Positions 1 through 8,441 of a DNA stretch of 64,000 nt are shown here, one piece after another. Under the pieces are notes generated by a model. The model searched no databases and had not been told where the DNA came from. It was given only the letters and a program-made list of their open reading frames with translations. Each line of letters opens with the position of its first letter. Positions within the stretch are counted from its first letter, which is position 1. Source of the stretch: Limnochordaceae bacterium (GTDB taxonomy: Bacteria > Bacillota > Limnochordia > Limnochordales > Geochordaceae); contig JADBKR010000008.1 in assembly GCA_014896295.1 (NCBI GenBank), positions 682,001 through 746,000 of the forward strand, given 5' to 3'. The position numbers and the translations under genes were made by a program.

Positions 1-253
1 TGGGGCCGATGATCTTCAGCACGCTCCTCCAGTCCATGGGGGGCGGCTCGGGAAGCTGCTCGACCGCCAGCGGAGGCCCTGAGCCGATCTCGACCTGCCG
101 GACGCCACGTCTCTCCGCGACTGCCACCAGGGTCACCCCTTCCTGAGGATTTACCCGAGGATTCGCCTTGGAAGATACCGGTTCCTCTCGGATCTTGACG
201 ACACGGGGTATTCGGACTTTGACGACACGGGCCGTGCGGTCTGTTGCTGCCAT
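1..253 (-). CDS. Partial hypothetical protein downstream of pstA (3' end outside window)
   Basis: An open frame of 84 codons starts at an ATG (positions 253-251) and runs off the left edge. I do not recognise the family. Near the N-terminus an 8-codon stretch is tandemly repeated (RVVKVRIP then RVVKIREE, about 185-235), and the protein continues with a beta-rich stretch and a Pro/Glu segment. It lies 85 bp after pstA on the same strand, so it could be the last gene of the pst operon, where pstB or phoU would normally sit, but it resembles neither. A GTG at 136 is a possible alternative start. The in-frame 24-bp repeat supports coding rather than a mobile-element end. Confidence 0.45.
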   Translation of the reverse strand, partial: MAATDRTARVVKVRIPRVVKIREEPVSSKANPRVNPQEGVTLVAVAERRGVRQVEIGSGPPLAVEQLPEPPPMDWRSVLKIIGP

Positions 254-338
254 GGAACGGGGTAGAGAAGAAACGGCGGAACCTTGTTCAACGTATTGAA
301 TACCATGGGCAGGCGCTGCCCGGAGAGGGCGCCGGACC

Positions 339-1235
339 TCACCGCGTCCCTCGCAGCCTGGACCGGCCCCCGGGGCCCGCTCGTGTACGGATCCAGAGCA
401 CGGCCCCGTTGAGCGCCAGGGTGACCAGCAGCAGTACCGCCATGGTCGCGTAAAGGCTTGGCTTGGTCAGCTCCACGTCGGGTGACTGGGTGGCCAGCAC
501 GAAGACGTGATAGCCCAGTTCCATGAACTGGTCGGACGGCTCGAGCGGCAGGGAGGGGGCGAAGTACGCGACCCCGGTGAACATGATGGGAGCCACCTCT
601 CCGACGGCCCGGCTCACGGCGACGAGAGCCCCGGTCAGCACGCCCCTGCCGACCAGGGGCAGCACCCCGAATCGCACGGCATCCCAGGGACCGAGCCCAA
701 GGGCTCGCCCAGCCCGCCGGTGGTTGGGCGGCACTTCACGGAGCGCCCGCTCCGTCGAGCTGACCACCACGGGCAACGTATACGCTGCCATGGTGAGACC
801 CGCCCACACCACCGCGGGCTGGCCGTAGACCAGGTTGCCTGCGGAGAACCACCGATCCAGCTGCTGGCCGACCCCGAGCACGAAGAAACCCAGGCCGAAC
901 AAGCCGTACACGATGGCGGGCAGCCCCGCCAGGCGGCTCACGCTCCACCGCATGGCTCGCCCCGTGAGGGAGCGATCGTCCGAGAAGGCCGCCAGGTAGA
1001 TGCCGCCCAGCATCCCCACCGGCACGGTGATCAACCCCACCATCGCCACCAGCGCGAGCGTTCCTACGATGGCCGGCAGGATGCCCCCGGAGACGAGTCC
1101 CTCTTCCGGCGGGAGGGTGAAGAAGTCCCGGCTGAAGCGAGGCACTCCCAGCGCCAGCACGGCGACGACGAGCGCAACGAAGCTAGCGACGACGAGGGCG
1201 CTGGCTGCCGCCGAAAGCCACCGCAACAGCCTCAT
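339..1235 (-). CDS. pstA: Phosphate ABC transporter permease PstA
   Basis: Inner-membrane permease of the high-affinity phosphate importer PstSCAB. The 298-residue protein has about six hydrophobic segments. It carries the permease EAA-like loop (STERALREVPPNHRRAGRALG, about residues 165-185) and a following VSRAVGEVAPIMFTG stretch typical of PstA. Its start overlaps the end of pstC by 53 bp, which is longer than usual, but the N-terminus (MRLLRWLSAAASALVV) looks natural. It is the last recognisable pst gene of the operon. Confidence 0.93.
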   Translation of the reverse strand: MRLLRWLSAAASALVVASFVALVVAVLALGVPRFSRDFFTLPPEEGLVSGGILPAIVGTLALVAMVGLITVPVGMLGGIYLAAFSDDRSLTGRAMRWSVSRLAGLPAIVYGLFGLGFFVLGVGQQLDRWFSAGNLVYGQPAVVWAGLTMAAYTLPVVVSSTERALREVPPNHRRAGRALGLGPWDAVRFGVLPLVGRGVLTGALVAVSRAVGEVAPIMFTGVAYFAPSLPLEPSDQFMELGYHVFVLATQSPDVELTKPSLYATMAVLLLVTLALNGAVLWIRTRAGPGGRSRLRGTR

Positions 1236-2175
1236 GGCCGTTCTCCGGGTCGCCGGGCGCGAGCAGGGGCGGCGCCGGGCGAGTCAGCCGGGCCAGCAGT
1301 TCGTGCGCCGCCAGCGAGACCGCCAGCAGGATGGCTCCCAGCATGAACAGCACGCTGTAGTGGGTGCTGCCGTACACCACCGATCCCATCTCGGCGGCGA
1401 TGGTGCCGGCCAGGGTCCGCGCCGAGTCGAGCGGGGAGAGGGAAAGCACTGCGGCGTTGCCGGTCAGCATGACCGGGATCATGGTCTCGCCGAAGGCCCG
1501 GGCGAACGCCGCCACCCCGGCTCCTGCGAACCACCGCCACCCCGCCGGCAAGGCCAGGTGAACCAACGCGGCCCCCTCGCGGATACCGAGGGCCCGGGCG
1601 GCCCGGTAGACTCCGGATGGCAGGGCGGACAGGCCGTCCGCCGCCATCCGGAAGACCAGGGGCACGGACCATAGCCCCAGCACGACCGCCGCGAGGCAAG
1701 CGTTGAGCTCGGAGGGGGCCCCCGTCACCTGCTGCAGCGGCGTCGCCAGGAAGAGCAACCCTGCCGCACCCAGCACCACCGTCGGCACCCCGTCCAACAG
1801 CTCCATCACGGCTACCACCGCCGTCCTCACCGCCGGGTGGGCGTGGCGGGTAACGTGGAAGGCTGCGAGCGAGCCGAGCGGCCACGCCACCGCCAGCGAC
1901 AGCAGGCTCACCCGGGTGCTCCCCAGCAGCAGGGGCACGATGGAGCACTTGGGCCGCAGGGCCACGGGCTGCCACACGTACGGGCGCGAAGGCGCAGGGC
2001 CGGGCTCGTCGCCCCACCAGAGATGGGCAGGGTGGAGCGCTTCCCCCGGCAGCGGTTGGGTCCAGACCAGGAGCGCCTCGCGCAGGATGAAGTAGAGGAT
2101 CGCCAGCACTCCCAGCACGCTCACCCAGGCGGCCGCACCCGAGAGCCCGATCCAGCCCCGCTCCGCGCGGCGCAT
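1183..2175 (-). CDS. pstC: Phosphate ABC transporter permease PstC
   Basis: Second permease subunit of PstSCAB, 330 residues, with several membrane segments. It has the conserved MELLDGVPTVVLG stretch (about residue 123), an EAA-type coupling loop and ARAFGETMIPVMLTGN, which are hallmarks of PstC. A large predicted periplasmic loop with PALWWGDEP-like composition follows the first helix. It starts 27 bp after pstS. The C-terminal tail is Pro/Arg-rich and overlaps pstA, so a few C-terminal residues may be affected by a sequence error. Confidence 0.92.
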   Translation of the reverse strand: MRRAERGWIGLSGAAAWVSVLGVLAILYFILREALLVWTQPLPGEALHPAHLWWGDEPGPAPSRPYVWQPVALRPKCSIVPLLLGSTRVSLLSLAVAWPLGSLAAFHVTRHAHPAVRTAVVAVMELLDGVPTVVLGAAGLLFLATPLQQVTGAPSELNACLAAVVLGLWSVPLVFRMAADGLSALPSGVYRAARALGIREGAALVHLALPAGWRWFAGAGVAAFARAFGETMIPVMLTGNAAVLSLSPLDSARTLAGTIAAEMGSVVYGSTHYSVLFMLGAILLAVSLAAHELLARLTRPAPPLLAPGDPENGHEAVAVAFGGSQRPRRR

Positions 2176-2202
2176 GGCTCCGATACGCGTCCACTGCCCC
2201 TC

Positions 2203-3048
2203 TCAGCGCAGCGGGATGTAGCCCACTTCGGCGACGACGGCCTGGCCCTCGTCGGAGAGCACCCAGTCGAGCAGCTGCCGGGCCAGCGGGCCGGGCTCTC
2301 CGAGGGTGTACCAGTAGAGGGGCCGGCTCAGCGGGTACGTGCCGTTTCGCACGGTCTCCAGGGAAGGCGCCACTGCCGGAGCCCCTTCATGCGCCCGGAT
2401 CCGCACAGCTCGCACCCCGTGCGCGTACGCGATGCCGCCGAAGCCGATGCCGTTGGGGGTCCGAGCCACTGCGTTGACCAGCGCCGCCGTACCCGGCATG
2501 GTCTGGGCCCTCGGGGTATAGTCCTCGTTTTGCATGACGTGTTCCCGGAAGAAGACGTAGGTGCCGGAGTTGTGCTCCCGGCTGTATACGATGATGGGTT
2601 GGTCCAGCCCCCCGACTTCCGACCATCGCCGGATGCGCCCGGTGAAGATGCCCCGCAGCTGGTCGACCGTGAGCGCCTCGACCGGGTTGGCCTCGTTGAC
2701 GTAGACGGTGACGCCGTCCTTCGCCACCACGAACTCGTGCACCTCTTTGCCCCTGCGCTGCCGGGCCAGCGCCCGCTCCTGGGCGGTCATGGGGCGCGAC
2801 GCCTCCGCGATGTCGGTCGTGCCGTTGATCAGGGCGGCGATCCCGGATCCCGAGCCGCCTCCCGTGACCTGGACGGCGATGTCCGGGTTTTTCCTGGCGA
2901 ACTGCTCTGCCCACCGCTGCCCCAGGATGACCATGGTATCCGAACCCTTGATGGTGAGGGCCTGACGGGCCATCGCGGGATGGCTGCCCCAGCCCTCCAG
3001 CGCCGCCAGCAAGAGCAGTGGCGCTCCCCACTTCCAGGCGCCCTTCAT
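2203..3048 (-). CDS. pstS: Phosphate-binding protein PstS, periplasmic type
   Basis: Phosphate-binding component of the ABC importer, 281 residues. An N-terminal signal peptide (MKGAWKWGAPLLLLAALEGW) ends near the PAMA|RQ signal peptidase I site. There is no lipobox Cys, so it should be soluble in a periplasm rather than a lipoprotein. Phosphate-binding features include TIKGSDTM, TGGGSGSGIAAL and SREHNSGTYVFF. The ATG overlaps the stop of the upstream EAL/GGDEF gene (ATGA), implying translational coupling. Low phosphate is the expected inducer, but I saw no clear PhoB box. Confidence 0.94.
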   Translation of the reverse strand: MKGAWKWGAPLLLLAALEGWGSHPAMARQALTIKGSDTMVILGQRWAEQFARKNPDIAVQVTGGGSGSGIAALINGTTDIAEASRPMTAQERALARQRRGKEVHEFVVAKDGVTVYVNEANPVEALTVDQLRGIFTGRIRRWSEVGGLDQPIIVYSREHNSGTYVFFREHVMQNEDYTPRAQTMPGTAALVNAVARTPNGIGFGGIAYAHGVRAVRIRAHEGAPAVAPSLETVRNGTYPLSRPLYWYTLGEPGPLARQLLDWVLSDEGQAVVAEVGYIPLR

Positions 3049-4844
3049 CGCATGGCCTCCTTCCGCTCGTCCAACATCACGATGGCGTTTCCATCCTGGA
3101 TCTTGGCCTTCCGTTTCAACTGCCCCACGTTGGAGACGAACTCCAGGTACGACCGTACGTGGCCGCGCGGATTGTGGAGGATGGCGATCGAGAGGGTCAT
3201 GATGCCGAAACGGGTACGGTTGCCTCTACGGTCCTCTCCCTCGATGTACCCGCGAGCCAGGTCTTCGGGAGCGTACAGCAGGCGTGCGCGGCCGTCGAAG
3301 GCCTCCACCACGGCTCGGGCCACCTCGGGCCCGGAGTCGCCGGGCACCACCATGACGAAGTCGTCCCCTCCCACGTGCCCGATGAAGCTTTCTCCCGGAG
3401 GAAACCGGGCGGCCTGGGCCTGCAACACCTCGGCGAGAGCGCGGATGGCTTGGTCGCCGCGCTTGAAGTCGTAGTGGTCGTTGAACGCTTTGAAATCGTC
3501 GATGTCGCAGTAGAGCACCGAGAAGTCGGCTCCGTGCTCCAACCGTCGCGCCACCTCGCGTTCGATGACGCGGTTGCCCGGCAAGCCGGTCAGCGGGTTG
3601 GCGTCGCGGGCGGCCTCGATCTGCAGCTGGGTGATGCGCTGCAAGAGCCGCCGCACGGTCACGAGACCCTGATAACGCCCGTCGTCCGTCACGATGATGC
3701 TGTCGTACGCCGACGACTCCTGGCGCTGGGTGGCCCGGTACGCGACTTCGGAGAGAGGGGTCGAGCCGTCCACGACGAGGGGGGCGGGATCGGCCGCGAG
3801 CCGCACGGGCCGCGCGGAGAAGATGGCCCGCCCGTACCGGCGGCCCAGGAGATAGAAGAGCCGGTCCCTCATGACGAGCCCTACCGGATGTCCGTGCTCG
3901 ACCACGGCCACGGCGCTGAGGCCCGGGTCCTGCTCGAAGCGTTGAAGGACGGCGGTGACCTGGCAATCGGGTTCGACCGGGGGCACGCTCTCGGCGAGTT
4001 CGCCGACCGGGGGTTCGGCGTGCCCGGTGCCCAGAAAGATCCGCTGGGCCGCCCTCAGTTCCGCGAGGCTCTCCGGCGACACCGGCGGCGGCACCGGCTG
4101 CGGGCGGGCGAGCAGGAATCCCTGGCCCATGTCGACGCCGGCCCGCACCAGGAACCGGAGCTCTTCGAGCCGCTCGATGCCTTCCGCCACGACCTGGGTG
4201 GAGGCGGAGTGGGCCGCCTCGACGATGCCCCGCACCAGGTGCTGGCGCATCCGGTCCTGGTCGATGTGGTCGATGAGGCTGCGGTCGATCTTCACGAAAT
4301 CGGGTTTGAGCGTCAGGAGGCTCTGGAGGGAGCTGTGCCCGGCCCCCATGTCGTCGATGCCGATGGCAAATCCCTGCCGGCGATAGTGGCGAATGGCTCC
4401 CTCGATGTGGCGGCCCTCGTCCAGGGAAGCCGCCTCGGTCAGCTCCAGCACCACCGCCTCCAGGGGCAAGCGGGCTGCATCCACCCATTGGCGGGTGAGG
4501 CCCTGCCGGAAGCCGGGCTCGGAGAGGCTCAGCGGGTGGACGTTGAGGAAAAGCCGGGGTGATGGGCCGTCCGCGCTGCCTCCTGCGCGAGGCTGGGCTT
4601 TGCGCACCAGCTCGGCCCAGCGGTGAATCGCCAGGCGCCGGCTGGCCGAGTCGACCTCCCAAAGGCGGCCGCTCGCCCGCGCCCAGGCGAATAGGCTTGT
4701 GGCGCTCTCGATGGCGCTACCCTCGGGACCCCGGGTCAGGGCTTCGTAACCGGCGACGGTCCCGTCCCTGAGGCGCACGATCGGCTGGTAGAAGGTCCGC
4801 AGGCTCGGGAGTTGGGCGCCGGGTGCGGTGGGGGCATCGCCCAT
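3045..4844 (-). CDS. EAL-CBS-GGDEF cyclic-di-GMP signalling protein
   Basis: A 599-residue cytoplasmic protein with no membrane segment. The EAL phosphodiesterase domain is at about residues 15-250 (YEALTRG at 33-39, LELTEA, GIDDMGAGHSSL, KIDRSLI, VVAEGIE), so its metal-binding residues look intact. Two CBS-like repeats lie at about 265-400. A GGDEF domain lies at about 415-575 (PLTGLPGN, YCDIDDFKAFND, active-site variant GGDDF at 492-496). Either or both catalytic activities are possible, with CBS domains that may sense adenine nucleotides. It lies between a PstB-like ATPase and pstS and overlaps pstS by 4 bp, which ties c-di-GMP turnover to phosphate uptake genes. Confidence 0.92.
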   Translation of the reverse strand: MGDAPTAPGAQLPSLRTFYQPIVRLRDGTVAGYEALTRGPEGSAIESATSLFAWARASGRLWEVDSASRRLAIHRWAELVRKAQPRAGGSADGPSPRLFLNVHPLSLSEPGFRQGLTRQWVDAARLPLEAVVLELTEAASLDEGRHIEGAIRHYRRQGFAIGIDDMGAGHSSLQSLLTLKPDFVKIDRSLIDHIDQDRMRQHLVRGIVEAAHSASTQVVAEGIERLEELRFLVRAGVDMGQGFLLARPQPVPPPVSPESLAELRAAQRIFLGTGHAEPPVGELAESVPPVEPDCQVTAVLQRFEQDPGLSAVAVVEHGHPVGLVMRDRLFYLLGRRYGRAIFSARPVRLAADPAPLVVDGSTPLSEVAYRATQRQESSAYDSIIVTDDGRYQGLVTVRRLLQRITQLQIEAARDANPLTGLPGNRVIEREVARRLEHGADFSVLYCDIDDFKAFNDHYDFKRGDQAIRALAEVLQAQAARFPPGESFIGHVGGDDFVMVVPGDSGPEVARAVVEAFDGRARLLYAPEDLARGYIEGEDRRGNRTRFGIMTLSIAILHNPRGHVRSYLEFVSNVGQLKRKAKIQDGNAIVMLDERKEAMR

Positions 4845-4872
4845 GGAGTGGATCGTGCTCCTTTCTGTGCGT

Positions 4873-5631
4873 TCATCCCTGGTGCAGCAAGCGCTCCGTA
4901 CGGGGGTCCGAAGGATTCAGGAGGATGTCGGCGACAGGGCCGGACTCCACCAGCTCTCCGTCGAGGAGGACGGCGACCGTATCGCCCAGGCGGGCGGCTC
5001 GTTCGGGCAACTGGGTGGCCACGACGACCGGCCTCCCGGCGGCGATGCGGCGGAGCACCGCCTCCACGGCGAGCCCTGCGTGGGGGCCGAGGGTGGCGGC
5101 GGGTTCGTCCACCAGCAGGACGTGCGGGTCGCCCGCCAGCGCCCGCGCCAGGGCAAGCTGGTAAGCCTGGGCCGGCGAAAGGTGCTCGACACGGCGGGAG
5201 AGGCCACCCGGCCACAGCTCCGCCAGACCCGCATCCTCGAGCGCCCTGCGCATGGCGGCCAGCTGGAGCGGCCGGGGCTGGCGGCGCAGCGACGGGGCCA
5301 GAGAGAGATTGCGCAGGACCGTGCCGGGGAAGAGGTAGGGCTCCTCCATCACGATGGGGGCCAGGTGGCGATACGAAGCGGCCGGGCCACCGGCCGGCAG
5401 CACCCGGCGGTCTCTCACCCACACTTCGCCTCTGGCCGCGGCGCCTGCCTCGTCCTCCAGCAGCCCGTTGATGGCCCACAGGATCGTGGACTTCCCCGCG
5501 CCCGGCGGCCCGAGCAGCACGGTAACGCCGGTGGCCGGGACGTCGAGGCTGAGATCCCGCACTGCCAGGCGCCCCGCCCAGGAGATGGTCAGCTGCCGTA
5601 TGCGAATGACGGCTTGCTCCGGCTGGCGCAA
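4873..5631 (-). CDS. Divergent PstB-like phosphate ABC transporter ATPase
   Basis: ABC ATPase of about 252 residues, first in the pst operon and 28 bp before the EAL/GGDEF gene. Walker A is GPPGAGKST. The WAINGLLED segment after it recalls the PstB pattern LNRMNDL. The signature loop is degenerate (LSPAQ instead of LSGGQ), and Walker B is VLLVDEPAATLG. It is the only candidate for the missing PstB of this operon. I prefer the TTG at 5631 because GGGGAA sits about 7 nt upstream. A GTG at 5709 is in frame but has no ribosome-binding site. The altered signature motif means activity should not be assumed. Confidence 0.72.
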   Translation of the reverse strand: MRQPEQAVIRIRQLTISWAGRLAVRDLSLDVPATGVTVLLGPPGAGKSTILWAINGLLEDEAGAAARGEVWVRDRRVLPAGGPAASYRHLAPIVMEEPYLFPGTVLRNLSLAPSLRRQPRPLQLAAMRRALEDAGLAELWPGGLSRRVEHLSPAQAYQLALARALAGDPHVLLVDEPAATLGPHAGLAVEAVLRRIAAGRPVVVATQLPERAARLGDTVAVLLDGELVESGPVADILLNPSDPRTERLLHQG

Positions 5632-5717
5632 CGGCGCATTCCCCGTATGCCATGGACTGGATCGATTGGTCTGCGTTGCCTGTGGGGCAGGGTAGCACCG
5701 GCGAGTCACAAGTGTGC

Positions 5718-5741
5718 AACGGCCGGGTTCACCCGGCCGTT
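5718..5741. repeat. Perfect 10-bp inverted repeat in a divergent intergenic region
   Basis: AACGGCCGGG and its exact complement are separated by a 4-base loop. The repeat lies between the divergent pst operon and the DNA methylase. No T-run follows on either strand, so a simple terminator is unlikely. An operator or a transcript hairpin is possible. Confidence 0.5.
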
Positions 5742-5902
5742 ACATCGACAACACTGGGGCCCGGGCGTCAGGCGCGGGGCGAGGAGGCGATCCGGACCGC
5801 CGGTGCTCGGCCCAACCAAGCCTGCGGCCATCCGCTACAGAAAGGATGCAGCCTCCCCGGAGCGAACCCTTGTTTGCGTGGGGGACATGGCCGCCCGTGA
5901 CA

Positions 5903-7738
5903 ATGTCGGTGCTGGAGCAGCTCAGGCTCTCAGGGCTCGACGAGCGGATCCGCCGCGAGATGCGTAACAGGGAGATATACACCCCTCCCATCAGCACGTT
6001 CCGCTGGTGGGCACGGCGGAGCCATATCCTGTTCGGCTCCATTGTCGAGGCGGCGCAAGCCGCTTTGGGTAGGAGCCTGCTCATAGTGGACCCATTTGCC
6101 GGTGGCGGTACCTCCATCCTCGAGGCGGTGCGAAGGGGGCACCGCGCATACGGCCAGGACATCAACCCCTGGGCAGTCCGCGGCATGCGGGCCATGCTCT
6201 CGCTTATGCACGTCGCTCCTGAACAATTCGAGGACGCGGTGGGGCGCCTTGCTGAGAGCGTGGTTCCGACCGTCAAGCGCGCATACTACGTCCACGGAGC
6301 CTGGACAACCCACGCTTTTCGGGTGGCTAGTTTCAGCTGCCCGCGATGCTCGAGCAAGGTCTGGCTTTACCCCTATGCGTTGTTGAGCCTTGCCACCCGC
6401 CGTACGGATGAGGATACGGCTTGGTTCGGGTGCAGGCGGTGCGGTGCCGTAACGAAGGGCTCCAGGGCACACGGGGTGCGGTGCCACGGGTGCGGCGAGG
6501 CGCTTGGTTCGGCTGAGGTCTATCTTCCGAACCGGCAAGCCCGATGCCCCGAATGCGGCTTTACCGCGAAGGTAAGCACGATAGCGGCCGAGCAACGGCT
6601 TCAGTATGAAATCGTGATGGTCGAGCGGGCACTGGATGGGAAGCGATGGCTTGAGCCAGTAACCCCCGCGGACATCCAGGCGGCGCAGGAGTGGCCCGAT
6701 ACGCATTTGCCCGCTGGCGACATTTCCGACGGCAAAGAAACCGCGGTACTCCTGCGACACGGTTTTCGCCAGTGGCGGGATCTGTACCCGCGCCGACAGC
6801 GGGCCGTCTTGACCGAGTTGCTGGACGCCATAAGGACGCTACGGGCCGACGAGACGGTCAAGGAGATCCTTTACGTGGCTGCAGTCGGGACAGCGGAAAT
6901 GGCAGGGCTGGCCTCACGATGGGATCGGTTCTACTTGAAGGCATACGAGGTGACGGCCAACCACCGCTTCGCTTTCGTGCCGTTCACGGCTGAGCCCAAC
7001 ATTTGGGGCGACGAGACGAGCGGCAGGGGTACCTTCGTTCGGCGGGTGCGGCAGCTTCGCCGGAGCCTGACATGGTTTCGCCGGCAGCAACGACTGGCGG
7101 AAGGGTTGGGACGGTCGTTGGGCGGCGAAGTGTCCATCGTCGAAGGGCCGAGCCAAAAGATGGCCCTCCCGGACGCGTCAGCTCACTTGATCCTCACGGA
7201 TCCACCTTACTACGGCGACGTCCAATACGGCGAGCTCTCGAGCATATTCCGGGCCTGGCTGGGTGCGCCCACCGGGCCGCTCCCCCACGAAGTAGTCGTT
7301 GACAGCCGCGGCAAGAACGGCGATGCGTACGCCGCGCTGCTTCGGTCCGTTCTTGCCGAAGGTCACCGGGTGCTCCGTAAAGATGGAAGGCTCATCTTGA
7401 CGTTTCATAACCGGACGCCCAGGGCGTATCAAGCCCTCGCTGAAGCTCTCCATGGGGCTGGTTTCGGGGTGATCACGTGGCGTTGGGTGGCCAGCGAAAA
7501 CGAGCGGGACTTCGCAAAGCGTGACAAGACCGCATGCACCATGGACTTGCTGTTGGAGTGTGCGCCACTGCCCGTACCTCAAGTGCAGCCACCGCCACCT
7601 CCAGACGAAAACGACGTGGAGGCCCACTTTCTTTGGATGGCCGGTCAGCTGCTGGCCGGGGTAACGAATGGCGGCATCTCGGTAGACATGGACCGTGTGC
7701 TGCGCGACCACCCCTTTCTGAAGGAGACTAAGCCGTGA
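5903..7738 (+). CDS. DNA methylase with internal zinc ribbons (DUF1156-type)
   Basis: A 611-residue putative DNA methyltransferase. The N-terminal stretch (TPPISTFRWWARRSH, about 27-41) resembles the family pattern with KWWARR. The AdoMet motif DPFAGGGT is at about 63-70 and the catalytic motif DPPYYGDVQYG starts at about 433. Between them are four CxxC pairs at about 146/149, 177/180, 194/197 and 215/218, consistent with one or two zinc ribbons. The start is uncertain: ATG 5903 gives the family-like N-terminus, while GTG 5897 and ATG 5846 are in frame. The stop overlaps the GTG start of the next gene (GTGA). Base composition is visibly lower in GC than the flanks, suggesting horizontal transfer. 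Relatives occur in phage-defence neighbourhoods (known family context), but no helicase or nuclease is present here. Confidence 0.82.
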   Translation: MSVLEQLRLSGLDERIRREMRNREIYTPPISTFRWWARRSHILFGSIVEAAQAALGRSLLIVDPFAGGGTSILEAVRRGHRAYGQDINPWAVRGMRAMLSLMHVAPEQFEDAVGRLAESVVPTVKRAYYVHGAWTTHAFRVASFSCPRCSSKVWLYPYALLSLATRRTDEDTAWFGCRRCGAVTKGSRAHGVRCHGCGEALGSAEVYLPNRQARCPECGFTAKVSTIAAEQRLQYEIVMVERALDGKRWLEPVTPADIQAAQEWPDTHLPAGDISDGKETAVLLRHGFRQWRDLYPRRQRAVLTELLDAIRTLRADETVKEILYVAAVGTAEMAGLASRWDRFYLKAYEVTANHRFAFVPFTAEPNIWGDETSGRGTFVRRVRQLRRSLTWFRRQQRLAEGLGRSLGGEVSIVEGPSQKMALPDASAHLILTDPPYYGDVQYGELSSIFRAWLGAPTGPLPHEVVVDSRGKNGDAYAALLRSVLAEGHRVLRKDGRLILTFHNRTPRAYQALAEALHGAGFGVITWRWVASENERDFAKRDKTACTMDLLLECAPLPVPQVQPPPPPDENDVEAHFLWMAGQLLAGVTNGGISVDMDRVLRDHPFLKETKP

Positions 7739-8343
7739 CGCTCGCTGAACTACTTGCCCGCGCCTCCGCAAATGATCCTTCCATTGCGAAGCTGGTGAAG
7801 TTCGTCAACGATCGGTTTGTCCAGCCGATGTTCGATCCAAGCCTCAGCGGTGTATCGCAGTACGAGCCGAAGTCGGTCGTGTTCGGACTGGATCGGTTTC
7901 CCACGCCCGAGACGGTTCGGGCGACGCTTCGACAATTGCTGGGAGATCCAAGCTACGCAACCTTCCGGAAAGTAGTCCGGCGCTACGGACAAGGGCAGGC
8001 ACTCTCGATCATTGCTACGCCAGGATTGGCTTCTCCGGCCATCCCTCTCCGGATGGCAACAGCTACGGTATTACCTCGAGCACGGCGTACCGTATGAGCT
8101 GCTGGTACTGCAACGAATGGTGGGCACCCCATTCGGAAGCGCTCAAAACGCATCATCGGAACAGGTCGCCGCCTACCTCAGCAACCTGTTCTTGTACAAC
8201 TACCTACCGATGCCCTCGTCGACGGGAGCGGATGGAACCAGCGCCGCGCCGAGGTGGCTCGGCTTGCCCTTGACATTGGCGGGCAAATCTACCGTCTTGG
8301 CATGGCACCCTCTCTCGTCGAGGCCATCAAATCGCGCTCTTGA
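7735..8343 (+). pseudogene. Frameshifted partner gene coupled to the DNA methylase
   Basis: Three successive protein-like segments read in frames 1, 2 and 1. They are 7735 to about 8010 (LLARASANDPSIAKLVKF...VVRRYGQGQALSII), about 8012-8205 (RQDWLLRPSLSGWQQLRYYL...AAYLSNLFLYNYL) and about 8205-8343 (TDALVDGSGWNQRRAEVARL...LVEAIKSRS, TGA). The two shifts cancel and give a product of about 202 residues. The GTG start overlaps the methylase stop, so the two were translated together. I do not recognise the family. It shares the low GC of the methylase. It may be decayed, or the two single-base indels may be sequencing errors, since other genes in the window show the same defect. Confidence 0.6.
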
Positions 8344-8441
8344 CCGCCTCGGGTAAGTCTTGCTGTTTGGGGCGTGCCAGAGGAGGCCGAAGCAAAACCA
8401 AGGGTAGGCGGTATGCCGAGGGATGTAGGCTGGTGCCATCG

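Noticed and set aside
184-235. Direct repeats resembling the multiple terminal repeats of IS21-type elements
   Set aside because: The repeat period is exactly 24 bp and in frame with an open ATG-started gene; no transposase sequence is visible.
5718-5741. Intrinsic terminator
   Set aside because: The hairpin is between divergent genes and has no U-tract, so termination of either operon is not expected there.
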